Under the pieces are notes generated by a model. That model did not search any database. It saw only the letters and a list, made by a program, of their open reading frames with translations, and was not told the DNA's origin. From assembly GCF_013394165.1 (NCBI RefSeq), contig NZ_CP041330.1:186001-250000 (forward strand): DNA of 64,000 nucleotides, in the 5' to 3' direction. Below, one piece after another: positions 35,444 to 47,026 of the stretch (position 1 is its first letter; every line of letters starts with the position of its first letter). A program made the translations under genes and the position numbers. Origin of the DNA: Pseudoalteromonas sp. Scap06. GTDB taxonomy: Bacteria; Pseudomonadota; Gammaproteobacteria; Enterobacterales; Alteromonadaceae.

Positions 35444-36604
35444 ATGACCGATACATTGCAGCAACAGCGAATTGTTAACGTGCTACACCAACGAGCGCAT
35501 GATTTGCTACTGGGTCATAGTTTTGCTAATCAGCAAATAGGCTTTATTCATACCTTAGACCTCAATGACGGTAAACCCGTTAAAAAGCGTACCTTATTAG
35601 AAGTTGAAGTGGCCGCTCAGCAAAAGCGTCAACAAAAAAGTACTTCACATCAAAAGTTACAGGCAAAAACCAGTCAAAAATTACATACGGTTATTGAAAC
35701 CGTGATGGCCAAACGTCTTGAAGACATAGATTTAGTCATCAAAGACACTGTTGGTATAGATGATAATGTGCCCGCTATACTTGATATTCTTGCAACACGC
35801 GCGGCATCGGTCGGTCGTTTAGAGCCGCTAATTAACGATTTAAACTGGCTTGGACGAGAGCTGGTTACCTTAGTTAATTTACCTTTTTATCGTAAGCAAC
35901 GCAGTAAAGGCACCTCAGTCAAAGTAGATACCCCAGCATTGGCATTACGTTATTTAGGCTTAGACAACCTGCAACTGGTAGTGCCTACTTTTGCAGTGCG
36001 CCATTGGATGCCAAACAGCACCGCACCATTTCCGCTATTAAAGCGCAGGTTAAAAGACAACACTATGTCATGTGCTATTGCGGCACAAACTCTAGCGCAG
36101 CTTAATGGGTTAAATCCCATGCATGCATTTACCTTAGGCATGTTATTAAATGTGGGGCAAATTGCCTTAGTGCGCTTATACTTAAAAGTGTTTGAGCAAG
36201 TATGGCAACGCAAAATACAGCGTGCTCGTGAAGAAGGTGACAAAAACCTACACACTGCGTTGTTAGAGTTAAAACCTGACCCGCTATTTTTAACGACATT
36301 GCTGAATGAAAAATCACTGCTTGTTAGCACCAAGGTGATTGAAACCATGTCATTTAAATACTTACCCTTTAACACTGTTATGCAGCAGTTAGTGAATGGG
36401 ACAGAAAAAGGTGATAGCTTATTGCCATTATCGCAAGTAATTTTAAAAGCTCGCTGCTACTCTCAGTACTTAAATTTAAAAGAGCACCAGCTTATTGAAG
36501 ACGATGAATTACAAAGCTGGTTTAGCTATTATAAGTTTACAAAAAAAGAGTTAGAGACCTTACAAACAGCTAATTTTACTAATTTGGCACTTCAAATCGA
36601 TTAA
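35444..36604 (+). CDS. HDOD-domain protein
   Basis: A 386-residue protein. A Lys/Gln-rich, coiled-coil-like segment occupies about 50-85. The middle and C-terminal part (about 100-330) resembles the HDOD fold, a catalytically dead HD-related helical domain, with DNVPAILDILATRAASVGRLEPLINDLNWLG and the ALRYLGLDNLQL, AIAAQTLAQLNGLNPMHAFTLGMLLNVGQIAL pattern typical of HDOD regulators. The HD metal-binding pairs are absent. HDOD proteins take part in signalling, motility or stress. It follows pabA by 47 bases; the pair could share a transcript. Confidence 0.72.
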   Translation: MTDTLQQQRIVNVLHQRAHDLLLGHSFANQQIGFIHTLDLNDGKPVKKRTLLEVEVAAQQKRQQKSTSHQKLQAKTSQKLHTVIETVMAKRLEDIDLVIKDTVGIDDNVPAILDILATRAASVGRLEPLINDLNWLGRELVTLVNLPFYRKQRSKGTSVKVDTPALALRYLGLDNLQLVVPTFAVRHWMPNSTAPFPLLKRRLKDNTMSCAIAAQTLAQLNGLNPMHAFTLGMLLNVGQIALVRLYLKVFEQVWQRKIQRAREEGDKNLHTALLELKPDPLFLTTLLNEKSLLVSTKVIETMSFKYLPFNTVMQQLVNGTEKGDSLLPLSQVILKARCYSQYLNLKEHQLIEDDELQSWFSYYKFTKKELETLQTANFTNLALQID

Positions 36605-38180
<1,576 letters not shown>

Positions 38181-38264
38181 TCGCTAATTCAACTTCTCTA
38201 AGGGCAAACATTGTTTGCCCTGCAGTTCCTATTTACCGTTATATATAAGGGAGTAAGCGGATTC

Positions 38265-39281
38265 ATGATGATCCTTCGCCCAATCCAAAAAAGTGATTAT
38301 GCAGCTTTAGTAACCATTGCCGACGAGTCGGGACATGGCTTTACTTCTTTACCTAATAATGAAGAGTTATTACAAAAGAAGATTGCACATTCAGTTAATT
38401 CATTTACAAAAACCACGTCACAGCCTGGTGATGAAGGGTACTTATTTGTTCTTGAAGATACTGAAACTGGTGAAGTAGTTGGTACTTCAGGTATTGAAGC
38501 GGCAGTTGGCTTAGATGACGCATTTTATCACTATCATTTGAGTAAAGTGATTCACTCTTCGCGCACGCTAGATGTATATAAAGCGGTAGATATTCTCACC
38601 CTTTGTAATGACTACACTGGGGCTACAGAGCTGTGTACGCTGTTTTTAAAAGACGGTTATCGTAAAAATTGTAACGGTAAGCTGCTTTCAAAAGCACGCT
38701 TTATGTTTATAAAACAGCACCAGCAACGCTTTGCACAAACCGTTATCGCAGAAATGCGTGGCGTATCTGACGAAAACGGCAGTAGCCCGTTTTGGCAGTG
38801 GCTTGAAGAGCACTTTTTCTCAATGGATTTTCCAACCGCAGATTATCTGACGGGAATTGGCCAAAAAGTGTTTATTGCTGAGTTAATGCCTAAATACCCA
38901 ATTTACGTCAACTTATTGAGTAAAGAAGCGCAAGCGGTTATTGGTCAAGTACACGATAATACGCGCCCAGCTATTCAGTTATTAAAAAGTGAAGGCTTTA
39001 CTTTTAATGGTTACGTCGACATTTTTGATGCAGGCCCAACCGTTGAAGCAAAAGTAGATAACATTGCTACTGTACGTAATGCACAAAACTTTAGTGTTGA
39101 AATTGGCGAAATGACAGGTGATACCATGGTATTGCTAGCCAATGATAAGCTTGAAGACTTTAGAGCAACCGTTGTTCCTATGGCATTTGATTCACGTTCA
39201 AACAGCCTTGTGCTTACGCAAGAACTTGCTGATGCATTACATTTAAAATCGGGCGACTTTGTTACTGCTACCCCAGTTTAA
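38265..39281 (+). CDS. astA: Arginine N-succinyltransferase
   Basis: Committed step of the AST pathway: succinyl-CoA plus L-arginine gives N2-succinylarginine. The start MMILRPIQKSDYAAL at 38265 matches E. coli AstA (MMVIRPVERSD) and follows GGGAG; the frame from 38211 adds 18 residues outside the family. The 338-residue length agrees with the family (344). The signature RFMFIKQHQQRFAQTVIAEMRG (split here as ARFMFIKQHQQRF and VIAEMRG) and PIYVNLLSKEAQAVIGQVHDNTRPA are present. It is operon-coupled to astD by 15 bases. Confidence 0.95.
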   Translation: MMILRPIQKSDYAALVTIADESGHGFTSLPNNEELLQKKIAHSVNSFTKTTSQPGDEGYLFVLEDTETGEVVGTSGIEAAVGLDDAFYHYHLSKVIHSSRTLDVYKAVDILTLCNDYTGATELCTLFLKDGYRKNCNGKLLSKARFMFIKQHQQRFAQTVIAEMRGVSDENGSSPFWQWLEEHFFSMDFPTADYLTGIGQKVFIAELMPKYPIYVNLLSKEAQAVIGQVHDNTRPAIQLLKSEGFTFNGYVDIFDAGPTVEAKVDNIATVRNAQNFSVEIGEMTGDTMVLLANDKLEDFRATVVPMAFDSRSNSLVLTQELADALHLKSGDFVTATPV

Positions 39282-39296
39282 TTTAGGAGAAAGTAT

Positions 39297-40766
39297 ATGA
39301 CTCATCCTGCACAATTTATTAATGGTCAATGGTCGCAAGGCCAAGGCACAGAATTTAACTCAGTTAATCCTGCAAATAACGACGTTATTTGGCAGGCATC
39401 AGCTGCAAGCGCAGAGCAAGTAGATAGCGCTGTAGCATCAGCACGTGAAGCATTTTACAGTTGGGCTGATAAAAGCTTTAGCGAGCGTTTAGAGATTGTA
39501 AAAACCTTTGCTGCAACATTAAAAGAGCACAGCGAAGATCTAGCGGTTGCTATTGCACAAGAAACAGGTAAACCACTTTGGGAAACACGTACTGAAGCGG
39601 GCGCCATGGTAGGTAAAATTGCCATTGCTGAAAAAGCATTTTTAGAGCGTACTGGTGATGTTGAAAACGCTATGCCGCAAGGTCGTGCGATGATCCGTCA
39701 TAAGCCACATGGTGTTGTTGCTGTATTTGGTCCTTACAACTTCCCTGGGCACTTACCAAATGGCCACATTGTACCTGCACTTTTAGCCGGTAATACTGTG
39801 GTATTTAAACCATCTGAACTTACACCTATGGTGGCTGAGCTAACCCTTAAACTATGGGAAAAAGCCGGTTTACCTGCTGGGGTAATTAACCTAGTTCAAG
39901 GTGAAGTAGAAACAGGTAAAGCATTGGCGTCACACAAAGGCATTGATGGTTTATTCTTTACTGGATCTTCACGTACGGGTCATATTTTACATGAACAGTT
40001 CGCAGGTCAACCAGGTAAAATTTTAGCGCTTGAAATGGGTGGTAATAATCCACTAATCGTTAAAGATGCAGAAGATACTCTTGCTGTAGTGCATGATATT
40101 GTGCAGTCTGCGTTTATCTCAAGCGGCCAACGTTGTACCTGTGCGCGTAAATTGTTTTTACCAACAGGCGCTAAAGGCGATGAAATTTTAGCGCGCTTAA
40201 TTACAGCGACTAAAGCAATTAAAGTTGGTAACTACGACGACGCTGACCAACCGTTTATGGGTTCAATGATCTCAGCGGCCGCTGCTGCTGGTATGGTTAA
40301 AGCGCAAGACGAGTTAAAAGCCATGGGTGGTGACGTGTTAGTTGAGCTTGAGCATACAGCTAACACCGGTTTTGTTACACCAGGTATTATTGAGTGTACT
40401 AATATTAATGACTTCCCAGATGAAGAGCATTTTGGTCCACTTTTAAAAGTATTCCGCTTTGATGACTTTGACCAAGCAATTGATAAAGCAAACGACACTA
40501 GCTTTGGTTTATCAGCAGGTTTATTAAGTGATAACCAAGCTGATTACGATCATTTCTTACGTCGTATTCGTGCGGGTATTGTTAACTGGAACCGTCCAAT
40601 TACAGGCGCCTCAAGTGCTGCGCCGTTTGGTGGTATTGGTGCCTCAGGTAATCATAGAGCGAGCGCTTATTACGCTGCCGATTACTGTGCATACCCTGTT
40701 GCTTCTGTGGAACTTGAAAAAGTAACCATGCCAGCAACATTAAGCCCAGGCTTAAAAATAGATTAA
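39297..40766 (+). CDS. astD: Succinylglutamic semialdehyde dehydrogenase
   Basis: An NAD(P)+-dependent aldehyde dehydrogenase of 489 residues (492 in E. coli AstD) that oxidises N-succinylglutamate semialdehyde. The cofactor segment [14 protein letters not shown], the catalytic Glu in [13 protein letters not shown] and the nucleophilic Cys in [11 protein letters not shown] are in the right order, and [17 protein letters not shown] is the AstD-like ending. It is followed by a terminator. The usual next genes astB (succinylarginine dihydrolase) and astE (desuccinylase) are not found downstream. Confidence 0.94.
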   Translation: MTHPAQFINGQWSQGQGTEFNSVNPANNDVIWQASAASAEQVDSAVASAREAFYSWADKSFSERLEIVKTFAATLKEHSEDLAVAIAQETGKPLWETRTEAGAMVGKIAIAEKAFLERTGDVENAMPQGRAMIRHKPHGVVAVFGPYNFPGHLPNGHIVPALLAGNTVVFKPSELTPMVAELTLKLWEKAGLPAGVINLVQGEVETGKALASHKGIDGLFFTGSSRTGHILHEQFAGQPGKILALEMGGNNPLIVKDAEDTLAVVHDIVQSAFISSGQRCTCARKLFLPTGAKGDEILARLITATKAIKVGNYDDADQPFMGSMISAAAAAGMVKAQDELKAMGGDVLVELEHTANTGFVTPGIIECTNINDFPDEEHFGPLLKVFRFDDFDQAIDKANDTSFGLSAGLLSDNQADYDHFLRRIRAGIVNWNRPITGASSAAPFGGIGASGNHRASAYYAADYCAYPVASVELEKVTMPATLSPGLKID

Positions 40767-40804
40767 GTACTCTGAACGTTAGTTAAGTACTACTTAATTA
40801 GTAT

Positions 40805-40829
40805 AAAAGCAGCTTCGGCTGCTTTTTTT
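40805..40829 (+). terminator. Rho-independent terminator of astCAD
   Basis: A short GC stem AGCAGC/GCTGCT around a TTCG tetraloop followed by seven T residues, about 40 bases past the astD stop. Confidence 0.85.
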
Positions 40830-40910
40830 GTATTGCAATCTCACAAAGCTAGCAATTATCAGTGCTTTCTGCTTAAATTAAGCAATCAGTATTTTTGAGG
40901 TAAATAAACG

Positions 40911-41249
40911 ATGGTTTTAAACAGGCAAGGGTACGATGATTTAATAATGTACCTAACTCAGAACTTAGCGTTGTTTGAAAAGGCAGGTGAAATAAAGCCA
41001 GGTGCGCCAACCGTTATTGAGTTAATTGAAGATGTAATTGCCGAAAATGTCATACGCATTTGTCAACAACACCCAGACCTTTCTACAGAGCAACGCAGTC
41101 AAATTGTGCGCGAGGTTGATGGCATTGTTTACGATTTACAAGAAGTGCTTAGTAGTGTGACCTCTCACACTGTTACAGTAGAACAGCATGCTTTTATTGA
41201 CGAGTTTGCTGGACTAGTTAAAAACTTATTTGATAACGCTATTAATTAA
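40911..41249 (+). CDS. DUF3802 family protein
   Basis: A 112-residue acidic helical protein. The run VIELIEDVIAENVIRICQQHPDL, the EVDGIVYDLQEVLSSV helix and the final FIDEFAGLVKNLFDNAI match the DUF3802 family of Vibrio, Shewanella and relatives as I remember it, which supports both the call and the lineage. It is not predicted to be exported. Function is unknown. The gap to the OsmC-type gene downstream is 101 bases. Confidence 0.78.
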   Translation: MVLNRQGYDDLIMYLTQNLALFEKAGEIKPGAPTVIELIEDVIAENVIRICQQHPDLSTEQRSQIVREVDGIVYDLQEVLSSVTSHTVTVEQHAFIDEFAGLVKNLFDNAIN

Positions 41250-41350
41250 TATTTCCCCCTTTAAAAACCACGCTTTATTCGCTATTTAATTTAAATGCGC
41301 GTGAGAGCCTGCGTGTAATGAATGCAAAATTAAACTAATGAGATAAAACA

Positions 41351-41764
41351 ATGCAAGCAAATGTAAAATGGGTTGAAGGTAATACCTATATAGGCCGCTC
41401 TAATAGTAATCATAATGTGGTATTTGATGCGGGTAGTGACGGAGCAGCACCAAGCCCAATGGAAATGGTGCTTATGTCTGTCGGTGGCTGTTCATCGGTT
41501 GATGTGGTAAGTATTTTAAAAAAAACCAAGCAAGACTTCTCATCCGTTGATGTGCAATTAACTGCTGAACGAGCAGAAACAGCCCCGCGCGTGTTCACTA
41601 AAATTAATTTGCACTTTGTTGTAACTGGTAAGAATGTATCTGAAAAACACCTAGAGCGAGCGGTTTCGCTTTCTGCCGAAAAGTATTGCTCAGTTGCATT
41701 AATGCTTGATAAAACAGTAGAAATTACCCATAGCCATGAAGTTGTTGAAGATCAGGGAAAATAA
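41351..41764 (+). CDS. OsmC-family protein (YhfA-like)
   Basis: A 137-residue OsmC-fold protein of the YhfA branch. Family motifs are SDGAAPSPMEMVLMSVGGCSSVDVV with the redox-relevant Cys in GGCSS, and EKYCSVALMLDKTVEITH with the second Cys. The two Cys correspond to the active pair of Ohr/OsmC peroxidases, so thiol-dependent peroxide reduction is possible but the YhfA branch is not characterised. It is cytosolic. Confidence 0.85.
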   Translation: MQANVKWVEGNTYIGRSNSNHNVVFDAGSDGAAPSPMEMVLMSVGGCSSVDVVSILKKTKQDFSSVDVQLTAERAETAPRVFTKINLHFVVTGKNVSEKHLERAVSLSAEKYCSVALMLDKTVEITHSHEVVEDQGK

Positions 41765-41851
41765 CGCTTTTTCCGTGAGTGAAATTCGTATAAAATCCGC
41801 GAACTTTTCATTCTGCAGGTGCAGATTTCACTAATTTATAGGTTGGTTTAT

Positions 41852-42664
41852 ATGAACAAACCCTTCGATAAACTTAAACTTCATGGCTTTAATAATTTAA
41901 CTAAAAGCCTAAGCTTTAGTATTTACGATATTTGCTATGCAAAAACAGAGCAACAACGTAAAGAATATATAGAATATATCGATGAGCAGTATAGTGCAGA
42001 TAGACTAACCGACATTTTAGGTGATGTGGTTGATATTATTGGTGCCAATATTTTAAATGTTGCACGTCAAGATTATGAGCCACAAGGTGCCAGTGTAACT
42101 ATTTTAGTTTCAGAAGAGCCTGTAGAAGAGCAGCAAAACTATGATGCTGACGAAGCACCAGGGCCATTACCTGACTCAGTGGTTGCACACCTTGATAAAA
42201 GCCACATTTGTGTTCACACATACCCTGAAGCACACCCAGATGATGGTATTTGTACTTTCCGTGCGGATATTGAAGTATCAACCTGTGGCATTATCTCGCC
42301 GCTTAAAGCGTTAAACTTCTTAATCCATAGTCTTGAGTCTGATGTAGTAACGATTGATTACCGCGTACGTGGTTTTACCCGTGATGTAAACGGCGTTAAA
42401 CATTACATTGATCATGCAATTAATTCGATTCAAAACTTCATGACAGAAGATACCAAAGAAGCGTACCAAATGATGGACGTGAACGTGTATCAAGAAAACC
42501 TGTTCCATACCAAAATGATGTTAAAAGAAACCGATTTAAATACGTATTTATTTGGTTTATCTACTGATGATTTGTCAGATGACGAAGAAGAAGAGATTCG
42601 CTCAAAGCTAACACGTGAAATGCAAGAAATATTCTATGGCCGTAACCTGCCAGATACAGAATAA
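41852..42664 (+). CDS. speD: S-adenosylmethionine decarboxylase, proenzyme
   Basis: Makes decarboxylated SAM, the aminopropyl donor for spermidine synthesis. The ATG at 41852 gives 270 residues (264 in E. coli SpeD); the frame from 41819 adds 11 residues without support. The self-cleavage site is [11 protein letters not shown] with Ser117 becoming the pyruvoyl group, followed by the catalytic Cys in STCGIISPL. No speE is adjacent, but a spermidine-synthase-like gene is at 13992-14738. A strong terminator follows. Confidence 0.95.
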   Translation: MNKPFDKLKLHGFNNLTKSLSFSIYDICYAKTEQQRKEYIEYIDEQYSADRLTDILGDVVDIIGANILNVARQDYEPQGASVTILVSEEPVEEQQNYDADEAPGPLPDSVVAHLDKSHICVHTYPEAHPDDGICTFRADIEVSTCGIISPLKALNFLIHSLESDVVTIDYRVRGFTRDVNGVKHYIDHAINSIQNFMTEDTKEAYQMMDVNVYQENLFHTKMMLKETDLNTYLFGLSTDDLSDDEEEEIRSKLTREMQEIFYGRNLPDTE

Positions 42665-42681
42665 TAGCAATTAGATTAAAT

Positions 42682-42710
42682 AAAAATGGCGCTCATTGAG
42701 CGCCATTTTT
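42682..42710. terminator. Bidirectional terminator after speD
   Basis: A 13-base-pair perfect stem AAAAATGGCGCTC/GAGCGCCATTTTT with a three-base loop, between the convergent speD and M24 peptidase genes. Confidence 0.9.
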
Positions 42711-42727
42711 GTATGTGTTGTTTAATG

Positions 42728-44065
42728 CTACTTAACAAGTAATAACTGGGTTTGTCGGCCATTGAGGTACCACACACCGGTTTTATCAAACATAGCATCT
42801 TCTTCAAGCATTATTCTTATTTCTTTATTCCACGGTTTTATAAACACCGCATTGTTAAGCTCAATCGAGTACGCCGTGTTTAAATGCAACGGGTAATCGC
42901 CATCCCCCGGCACACCTTGCTGAGCATCCCACATACCTAGTGTTGTACCAGCTGCATGACCATGATAGCCGAGCGGGTGAGTATAAATAGTGGGCTTTAA
43001 CCCCTGTGCAATGGCTTTTTCGCGGGCGGCTTTTAATACCTGATTACCTGTTTTCCCAGCTGTAAATTCAGCCGTAAAAATGTCTTGTAGCTTATTGCCC
43101 TTTTTTAACGCATCAACAAGGTAATCGGGGGCTTTTGTTTCGTCTGGTTTTAAAACATAAGCGTGTTGTTGAGTGTCTGTATTTAAACGCAAATAATTAA
43201 TACCAAAATCGATATGTAATAAGTCGCCTGCTTGAATAACATTATCGGCATAGCCGTTGGTAAAGCTGTCTTCGTGGTCGAACGATTTACTGTCGGCGCG
43301 TTGTATTGCAATACTAGGGTGAAACCACGTTTGCAGCTTAAGCTCCCTTACGCGCTCTCTAAACCACCATACTAAGTCGTCGCTGGTTGTTTTGCCCACC
43401 GTAATTACTTTATTTGAAAAGCCCTCAGCAATAATAGAGTGAGCAATAGCAACAATGTGTTTGTACATGTCCACTTCTTCTGGAATGCGTTGCTCTAACC
43501 ATGCAACAGCCAGCGGCTCGGCTGAGGTTATTTTATTTTTATATATCGCAGGTAAGTTGGCCATTAAAGTGGTGTAATCGCCAAGCACTAGCCCATCGGC
43601 ATGTGCCCAATCTGTAGATGTGTTGAGAGCAATATTTCGCGGTTGGTATTGCTCAATAAGCGTATTGAGCGCTTGCCACTGATTAGGCTGTGCTTGCTTA
43701 TCCCAGGCTTTTTTAAAAACACTCCCTATTTTGTAAGGCGCAATTGCAAAGGCGTCAACACCGCCTTGTTTGTTAACTGCAAATAATAAAATAGTGGTGC
43801 GCCTTGCCGAGAGCCATGTAGCAGGCAGCATGGTTTTTAATATCGGGTCTTCATTATATTCGCGGCTTATCATTAGCCACATATCTATACTGTGTTGCTG
43901 CATTAATGTGGGTAATAAAGTCTTAATACGTTTTTCGGTAATGCTATCGATAAACGCAGCCCTTTCTTTCATTGATAGAATAGTAGGGGGCTCAGCGGCT
44001 TTAATGTCAGGGCTAAATAGTATGAGTATAAAAGTGAGTAAAAAAACGTATTTATTATTTTGCAT
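42728..44065 (-). CDS. Exported M24-family metallopeptidase (Xaa-Pro aminopeptidase-like)
   Basis: A pita-bread-fold peptidase of 445 residues if started at ATG 44065, where a signal peptide (MQNNKYVFLLTFILILFSPDIKA) begins; the frame from 44131 would prepend 22 residues. The creatinase-like N-terminal half precedes the metal site: Asp in HIDFGINY, a second Asp in RLNTD, His in HPLGYHGHAAGT, Glu in SIELNNAV and Glu in MLEEDAMFD, which is the D-D-H-E-E set of M24 enzymes. It is thus a predicted periplasmic or surface Xaa-Pro or related dipeptidase. Confidence 0.82.
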   Translation of the reverse strand: MQNNKYVFLLTFILILFSPDIKAAEPPTILSMKERAAFIDSITEKRIKTLLPTLMQQHSIDMWLMISREYNEDPILKTMLPATWLSARRTTILLFAVNKQGGVDAFAIAPYKIGSVFKKAWDKQAQPNQWQALNTLIEQYQPRNIALNTSTDWAHADGLVLGDYTTLMANLPAIYKNKITSAEPLAVAWLEQRIPEEVDMYKHIVAIAHSIIAEGFSNKVITVGKTTSDDLVWWFRERVRELKLQTWFHPSIAIQRADSKSFDHEDSFTNGYADNVIQAGDLLHIDFGINYLRLNTDTQQHAYVLKPDETKAPDYLVDALKKGNKLQDIFTAEFTAGKTGNQVLKAAREKAIAQGLKPTIYTHPLGYHGHAAGTTLGMWDAQQGVPGDGDYPLHLNTAYSIELNNAVFIKPWNKEIRIMLEEDAMFDKTGVWYLNGRQTQLLLVK

Positions 44066-44151
44066 GGCTGGCTTGTTTTTTAAACGAATATATAAGCTAA
44101 CATTGCACAAACAATAAGATAAACAAATCATTTGCGATAAATCGTAGACAC

Positions 44152-44181
44152 AAAAAAGCCCAGCAAAATACTGGGCTTTTG
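44152..44181. terminator. Terminator downstream of the serine transporter gene
   Basis: A nine-base-pair stem AAAGCCCAG/CTGGGCTTT with flanking A and T runs, 14 bases past the stop of the leftward transporter gene. Confidence 0.85.
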
Positions 44182-44194
44182 TAATAAATACTGC

Positions 44195-45466
44195 TTAGCC
44201 AAGCATGCTGTACAGTAACGCAAATACAGCTAATGAGCCAACAGCCAGTACAAATAAGGTACTTAAACGGTTACGGTATTTTTGTAAGCTAGGCACTTTG
44301 TAAACTGCAATCATTGGCATAATGAATAAAATCATCGCAATGATTGGCCCCGATAACTGATCCATCATATCTAGTATGCTTGGGTTCTTAACCGCGCAGA
44401 ACCAAATAGCGAAAAACATCAGTACCGCACCCACTTTGTCAGCGACTTTAGGGCTCATGCTTGAGTGTTTAGTCACTAACCCAGTAAAGCTTTCGCGTGC
44501 CCCTAAAAAGTGACCTAAAAACGACGACATAATCGCAATAAAGGCAACCAAAGGTCCCAGCGTTGCAATGAATGAGTTTTCTGTAATATTAGCCAAGTAA
44601 GATAAAACAGAGACGTTTGCCGCTTTTGCTTCAGCCATTTGGTCGCCGGTAAGCGATAACACGCATGAGAACACAAATAATAAAACAAAGGTGATCAGCA
44701 ATAAGCTAGTGCGCTTTAAAATCGCTTCTGACTTAGACGTTGCTAGGTCACCGTAGTGACTACGTTGCTTATTAACAAAGCTTGAAATAGCCGCTGCATG
44801 GCTAAACGAAAACACAATAATAGGAATCGATAACCAAAGTGTTTTACTAAAGCTACCTAGCTCAGGCAAAGCTGTATCGGGCATTTGCCAGCTTGGGATT
44901 AAATACAAAGACAAAAAGAATAAAATACCCACTAGCGGGTACACTAAAATAGCAAAGGCGCGCAGCATTAAGCGTTCACCGCCCATCATTAAGCCAATCA
45001 TTAGTGCAACTAAAATACCCGATAAAGCAACGCGTGACGGCGACTCCATCCCTAACTGATTGACCATAAAGCTGTCTACCGTATTGGTTAAACCCACACC
45101 GTAAATAAGCAAAATAGGAAAAATTGATAAAAAGTATAATAAGGAGATCAGTCGACCCGCGTTTACGCCAAAGTGTTCTTCTACTACATCGGTAAAATCA
45201 GCCTCTTTATTTTTTGATGATAATACAAAACGCGCCAAACCACGGTGCGCTAAAAAGGTCATTGGAAAGGCTAAACACGCCATAATAATCAGTGGCCAAA
45301 AACCACCAATACCAATATTAATCGGTAAAAATAAAATACCAGCACCTACTGCGGTGCCAAAAAGGCTCAGTGTCCACTGCGTATCGTGCAGGTTCCATTT
45401 TGACTTAGACGTGTGTGCGTCTTGTGCTGGTGCATTTGAAAGCGTTGCACCTTGAGATGTTGTCAT
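44195..45466 (-). CDS. sdaC: Serine/H+ symporter of the HAAAP family (SdaC-like)
   Basis: An inner-membrane amino-acid permease of about 11 membrane helices and 423 residues. The first helix motif GTAVGAGILFLPINIGIGGF, LAFPMTFLAHRGLARFVLS, VVEEHFG, VFSFSHAAAISSF and the LGHFLGARESF helix align closely with E. coli SdaC. The ATG at 45466, after a GGAT-like ribosome site, gives the family N-terminus (MTTSQGATLSN); the frame from 45526 adds 20 hydrophobic residues. Related permeases (TdcC, YhaO) are possible alternatives. No serine deaminase is adjacent. Confidence 0.88.
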   Translation of the reverse strand: MTTSQGATLSNAPAQDAHTSKSKWNLHDTQWTLSLFGTAVGAGILFLPINIGIGGFWPLIIMACLAFPMTFLAHRGLARFVLSSKNKEADFTDVVEEHFGVNAGRLISLLYFLSIFPILLIYGVGLTNTVDSFMVNQLGMESPSRVALSGILVALMIGLMMGGERLMLRAFAILVYPLVGILFFLSLYLIPSWQMPDTALPELGSFSKTLWLSIPIIVFSFSHAAAISSFVNKQRSHYGDLATSKSEAILKRTSLLLITFVLLFVFSCVLSLTGDQMAEAKAANVSVLSYLANITENSFIATLGPLVAFIAIMSSFLGHFLGARESFTGLVTKHSSMSPKVADKVGAVLMFFAIWFCAVKNPSILDMMDQLSGPIIAMILFIMPMIAVYKVPSLQKYRNRLSTLFVLAVGSLAVFALLYSMLG

Positions 45467-45941
45467 GTGTGTATATCCATTATTTATCATAATAATTGCG
45501 CCGAAGAATATAGTTTTTAACCACACATTTCATGTGTTTTTATGTCTTGGATATAAATTTGTTGTAGCGTATTAGTTACTGACTGTCACGAATATGAAAC
45601 AGTGTTTAAAAGCTGCGCAGTTAGTGCAGGAATATGCTGCGAAATGCGTGAATAATCAGCAAAGATGCTATTGAAGGAGGGACATACAATTTGAAAAGTT
45701 ATTTTCAAGCCAATGTGTACTTGGTATGCATTAACCAGCGAATGGTTGGTAAGGGTATTATGAGAATTGAAAATATTTGGCCACTTTCTTGCCCAGTTAA
45801 TTGATAACTAACAACTCAAAGCGAGTTTTACCCTGTAATATTGAAGCCATTAATCGGAACTTCATAAGAGATTTTTTCTAAACTCCGTTATACTTTCTAC
45901 AATTTAATCAGCCAACTGAAGTAAATAGGCCGCTAACTGCA
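45467..45941. other. Intergenic region between sdaC and the alpha/beta hydrolase
   Basis: A 475-base divergent spacer with promoter room on both sides. It also holds a short candidate reading frame with a strong ribosome site at 45691-45804, given separately. No repeat or known RNA seen. Confidence 0.45.
45691..45804 (+). CDS. Possible 37-codon small ORF with strong ribosome site
   Basis: AAGGAGGGA (45674-45682) stands eight bases before a TTG codon that opens a 37-codon frame ending in TGA at 45802-45804; the product starts MKSYFQANVYLVC and ends PLSCPVN. The near-perfect Shine-Dalgarno is the only evidence. There is no homolog that I recognise, and the composition is not decisive. It could equally be a chance match. 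Confidence 0.25.
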   Translation: MKSYFQANVYLVCINQRMVGKGIMRIENIWPLSCPVN

Positions 45942-46739
45942 ATGAGCAAAGACATTCTTTTCCATACTATTTTTGTGCATGAAACCAGTAAAACATGGGT
46001 AGTATTTGTTCATGGCGCAGGGGGGAGTTCGGCAATCTGGTTTCGTCAGCTTAAAGCTTATAAAAAAGAATATAATGTGTTGTTGCTTGATCTTCGTGGT
46101 CACGGTAAATCAAATGATCTATTACAAAACTTTGTTGATAATAATTACTCATTTAATAATGTCTCTAAAGACATTATCGATGTGTTAGATCATAACAATA
46201 TAACCAGCGCACATTTTGTTGGTATTTCATTGGGCACAATTCTTATTCGAAATATTGCAGAAATTGCCCCGCAATATGTTTCTAGTATGGTGCTAGGTGG
46301 GGCGGTTACTCGTTTTAATACCCGTAGTAATACATTGGTTTATTTAGGCAATACCTTTAAACACTTGTTGCCTTACATGTGGTTGTATCGTTTATTTGCT
46401 TTTATTATGATGCCGAAAAAGCGTCATAAAGAGTCTCGACTTTTGTTTATTCGTGAAGCAAAACGCTTGTGCCAAAAAGAGTTTATAAAATGGTTTAAAT
46501 TAGCCATGGACGTAAATCCTTTAATGCAGTATTTCAAAGAAAAAGACATTGATATACCCATTCTTTACATTATGGGTAAAGAAGAGCATATGTTCCTTGG
46601 CCCGGTTAAAGAAATGGTTAAGCGCCATAAAAATAGCGTATTGCAAACCATTCACCATTGCGGCCATGTTTGTAACGTAGAACGCCCAGACTTATTCAAT
46701 CAACACTCGCTTGCTTTTATAGCACAGCAAAATCGTTAG
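45942..46739 (+). CDS. Alpha/beta hydrolase
   Basis: A 265-residue cytosolic alpha/beta hydrolase. The opening strand VVFVHGAGGSSAIWF carries the oxyanion HG, then LLLDLRGHGKS, the nucleophile Ser in VGISLGT and the catalytic His in HHCGHVCNVERPD. It has a cap-like helical insert rich in Arg/Lys and aromatics (about 140-180). Substrate unknown; the fold covers esterases, epoxide hydrolases and peroxidases. The following gene is the broken lipoprotein gene, separated by about 290 bases. Confidence 0.85.
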   Translation: MSKDILFHTIFVHETSKTWVVFVHGAGGSSAIWFRQLKAYKKEYNVLLLDLRGHGKSNDLLQNFVDNNYSFNNVSKDIIDVLDHNNITSAHFVGISLGTILIRNIAEIAPQYVSSMVLGGAVTRFNTRSNTLVYLGNTFKHLLPYMWLYRLFAFIMMPKKRHKESRLLFIREAKRLCQKEFIKWFKLAMDVNPLMQYFKEKDIDIPILYIMGKEEHMFLGPVKEMVKRHKNSVLQTIHHCGHVCNVERPDLFNQHSLAFIAQQNR

Positions 46740-47026
46740 GGGTTACCGCTTTTAAAAAGTGTTTAATTCATGGTAGGTAATTAGAAAAACTTATAACCGA
46801 TATTACTAGCAAACTGGAGCAGGTCATTCTTTTGGACTTTTATCGAAAACTAAAAACAAGGCCTTACTCCATGTCATACTTTTTACACATAGTAGAATAC
46901 CTCGCTTAAATATAATTGGTAATCATTTACACAGTTTGCTACTAATAGATGTTCACAAAATAAGAACGCGCTCATGTGAACTATAAGGATGTAATTTGAG
47001 CAAGTTACTAGAATGCAGGGAAGTGT
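46740..47026 (+). other. Intergenic region, nothing clear
   Basis: A stretch of 287 A/T-rich bases with no reading frame of note and no terminator hairpin. Short TTG-led frames here (for example near 46833) lack properly spaced ribosome sites. Confidence 0.4.
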
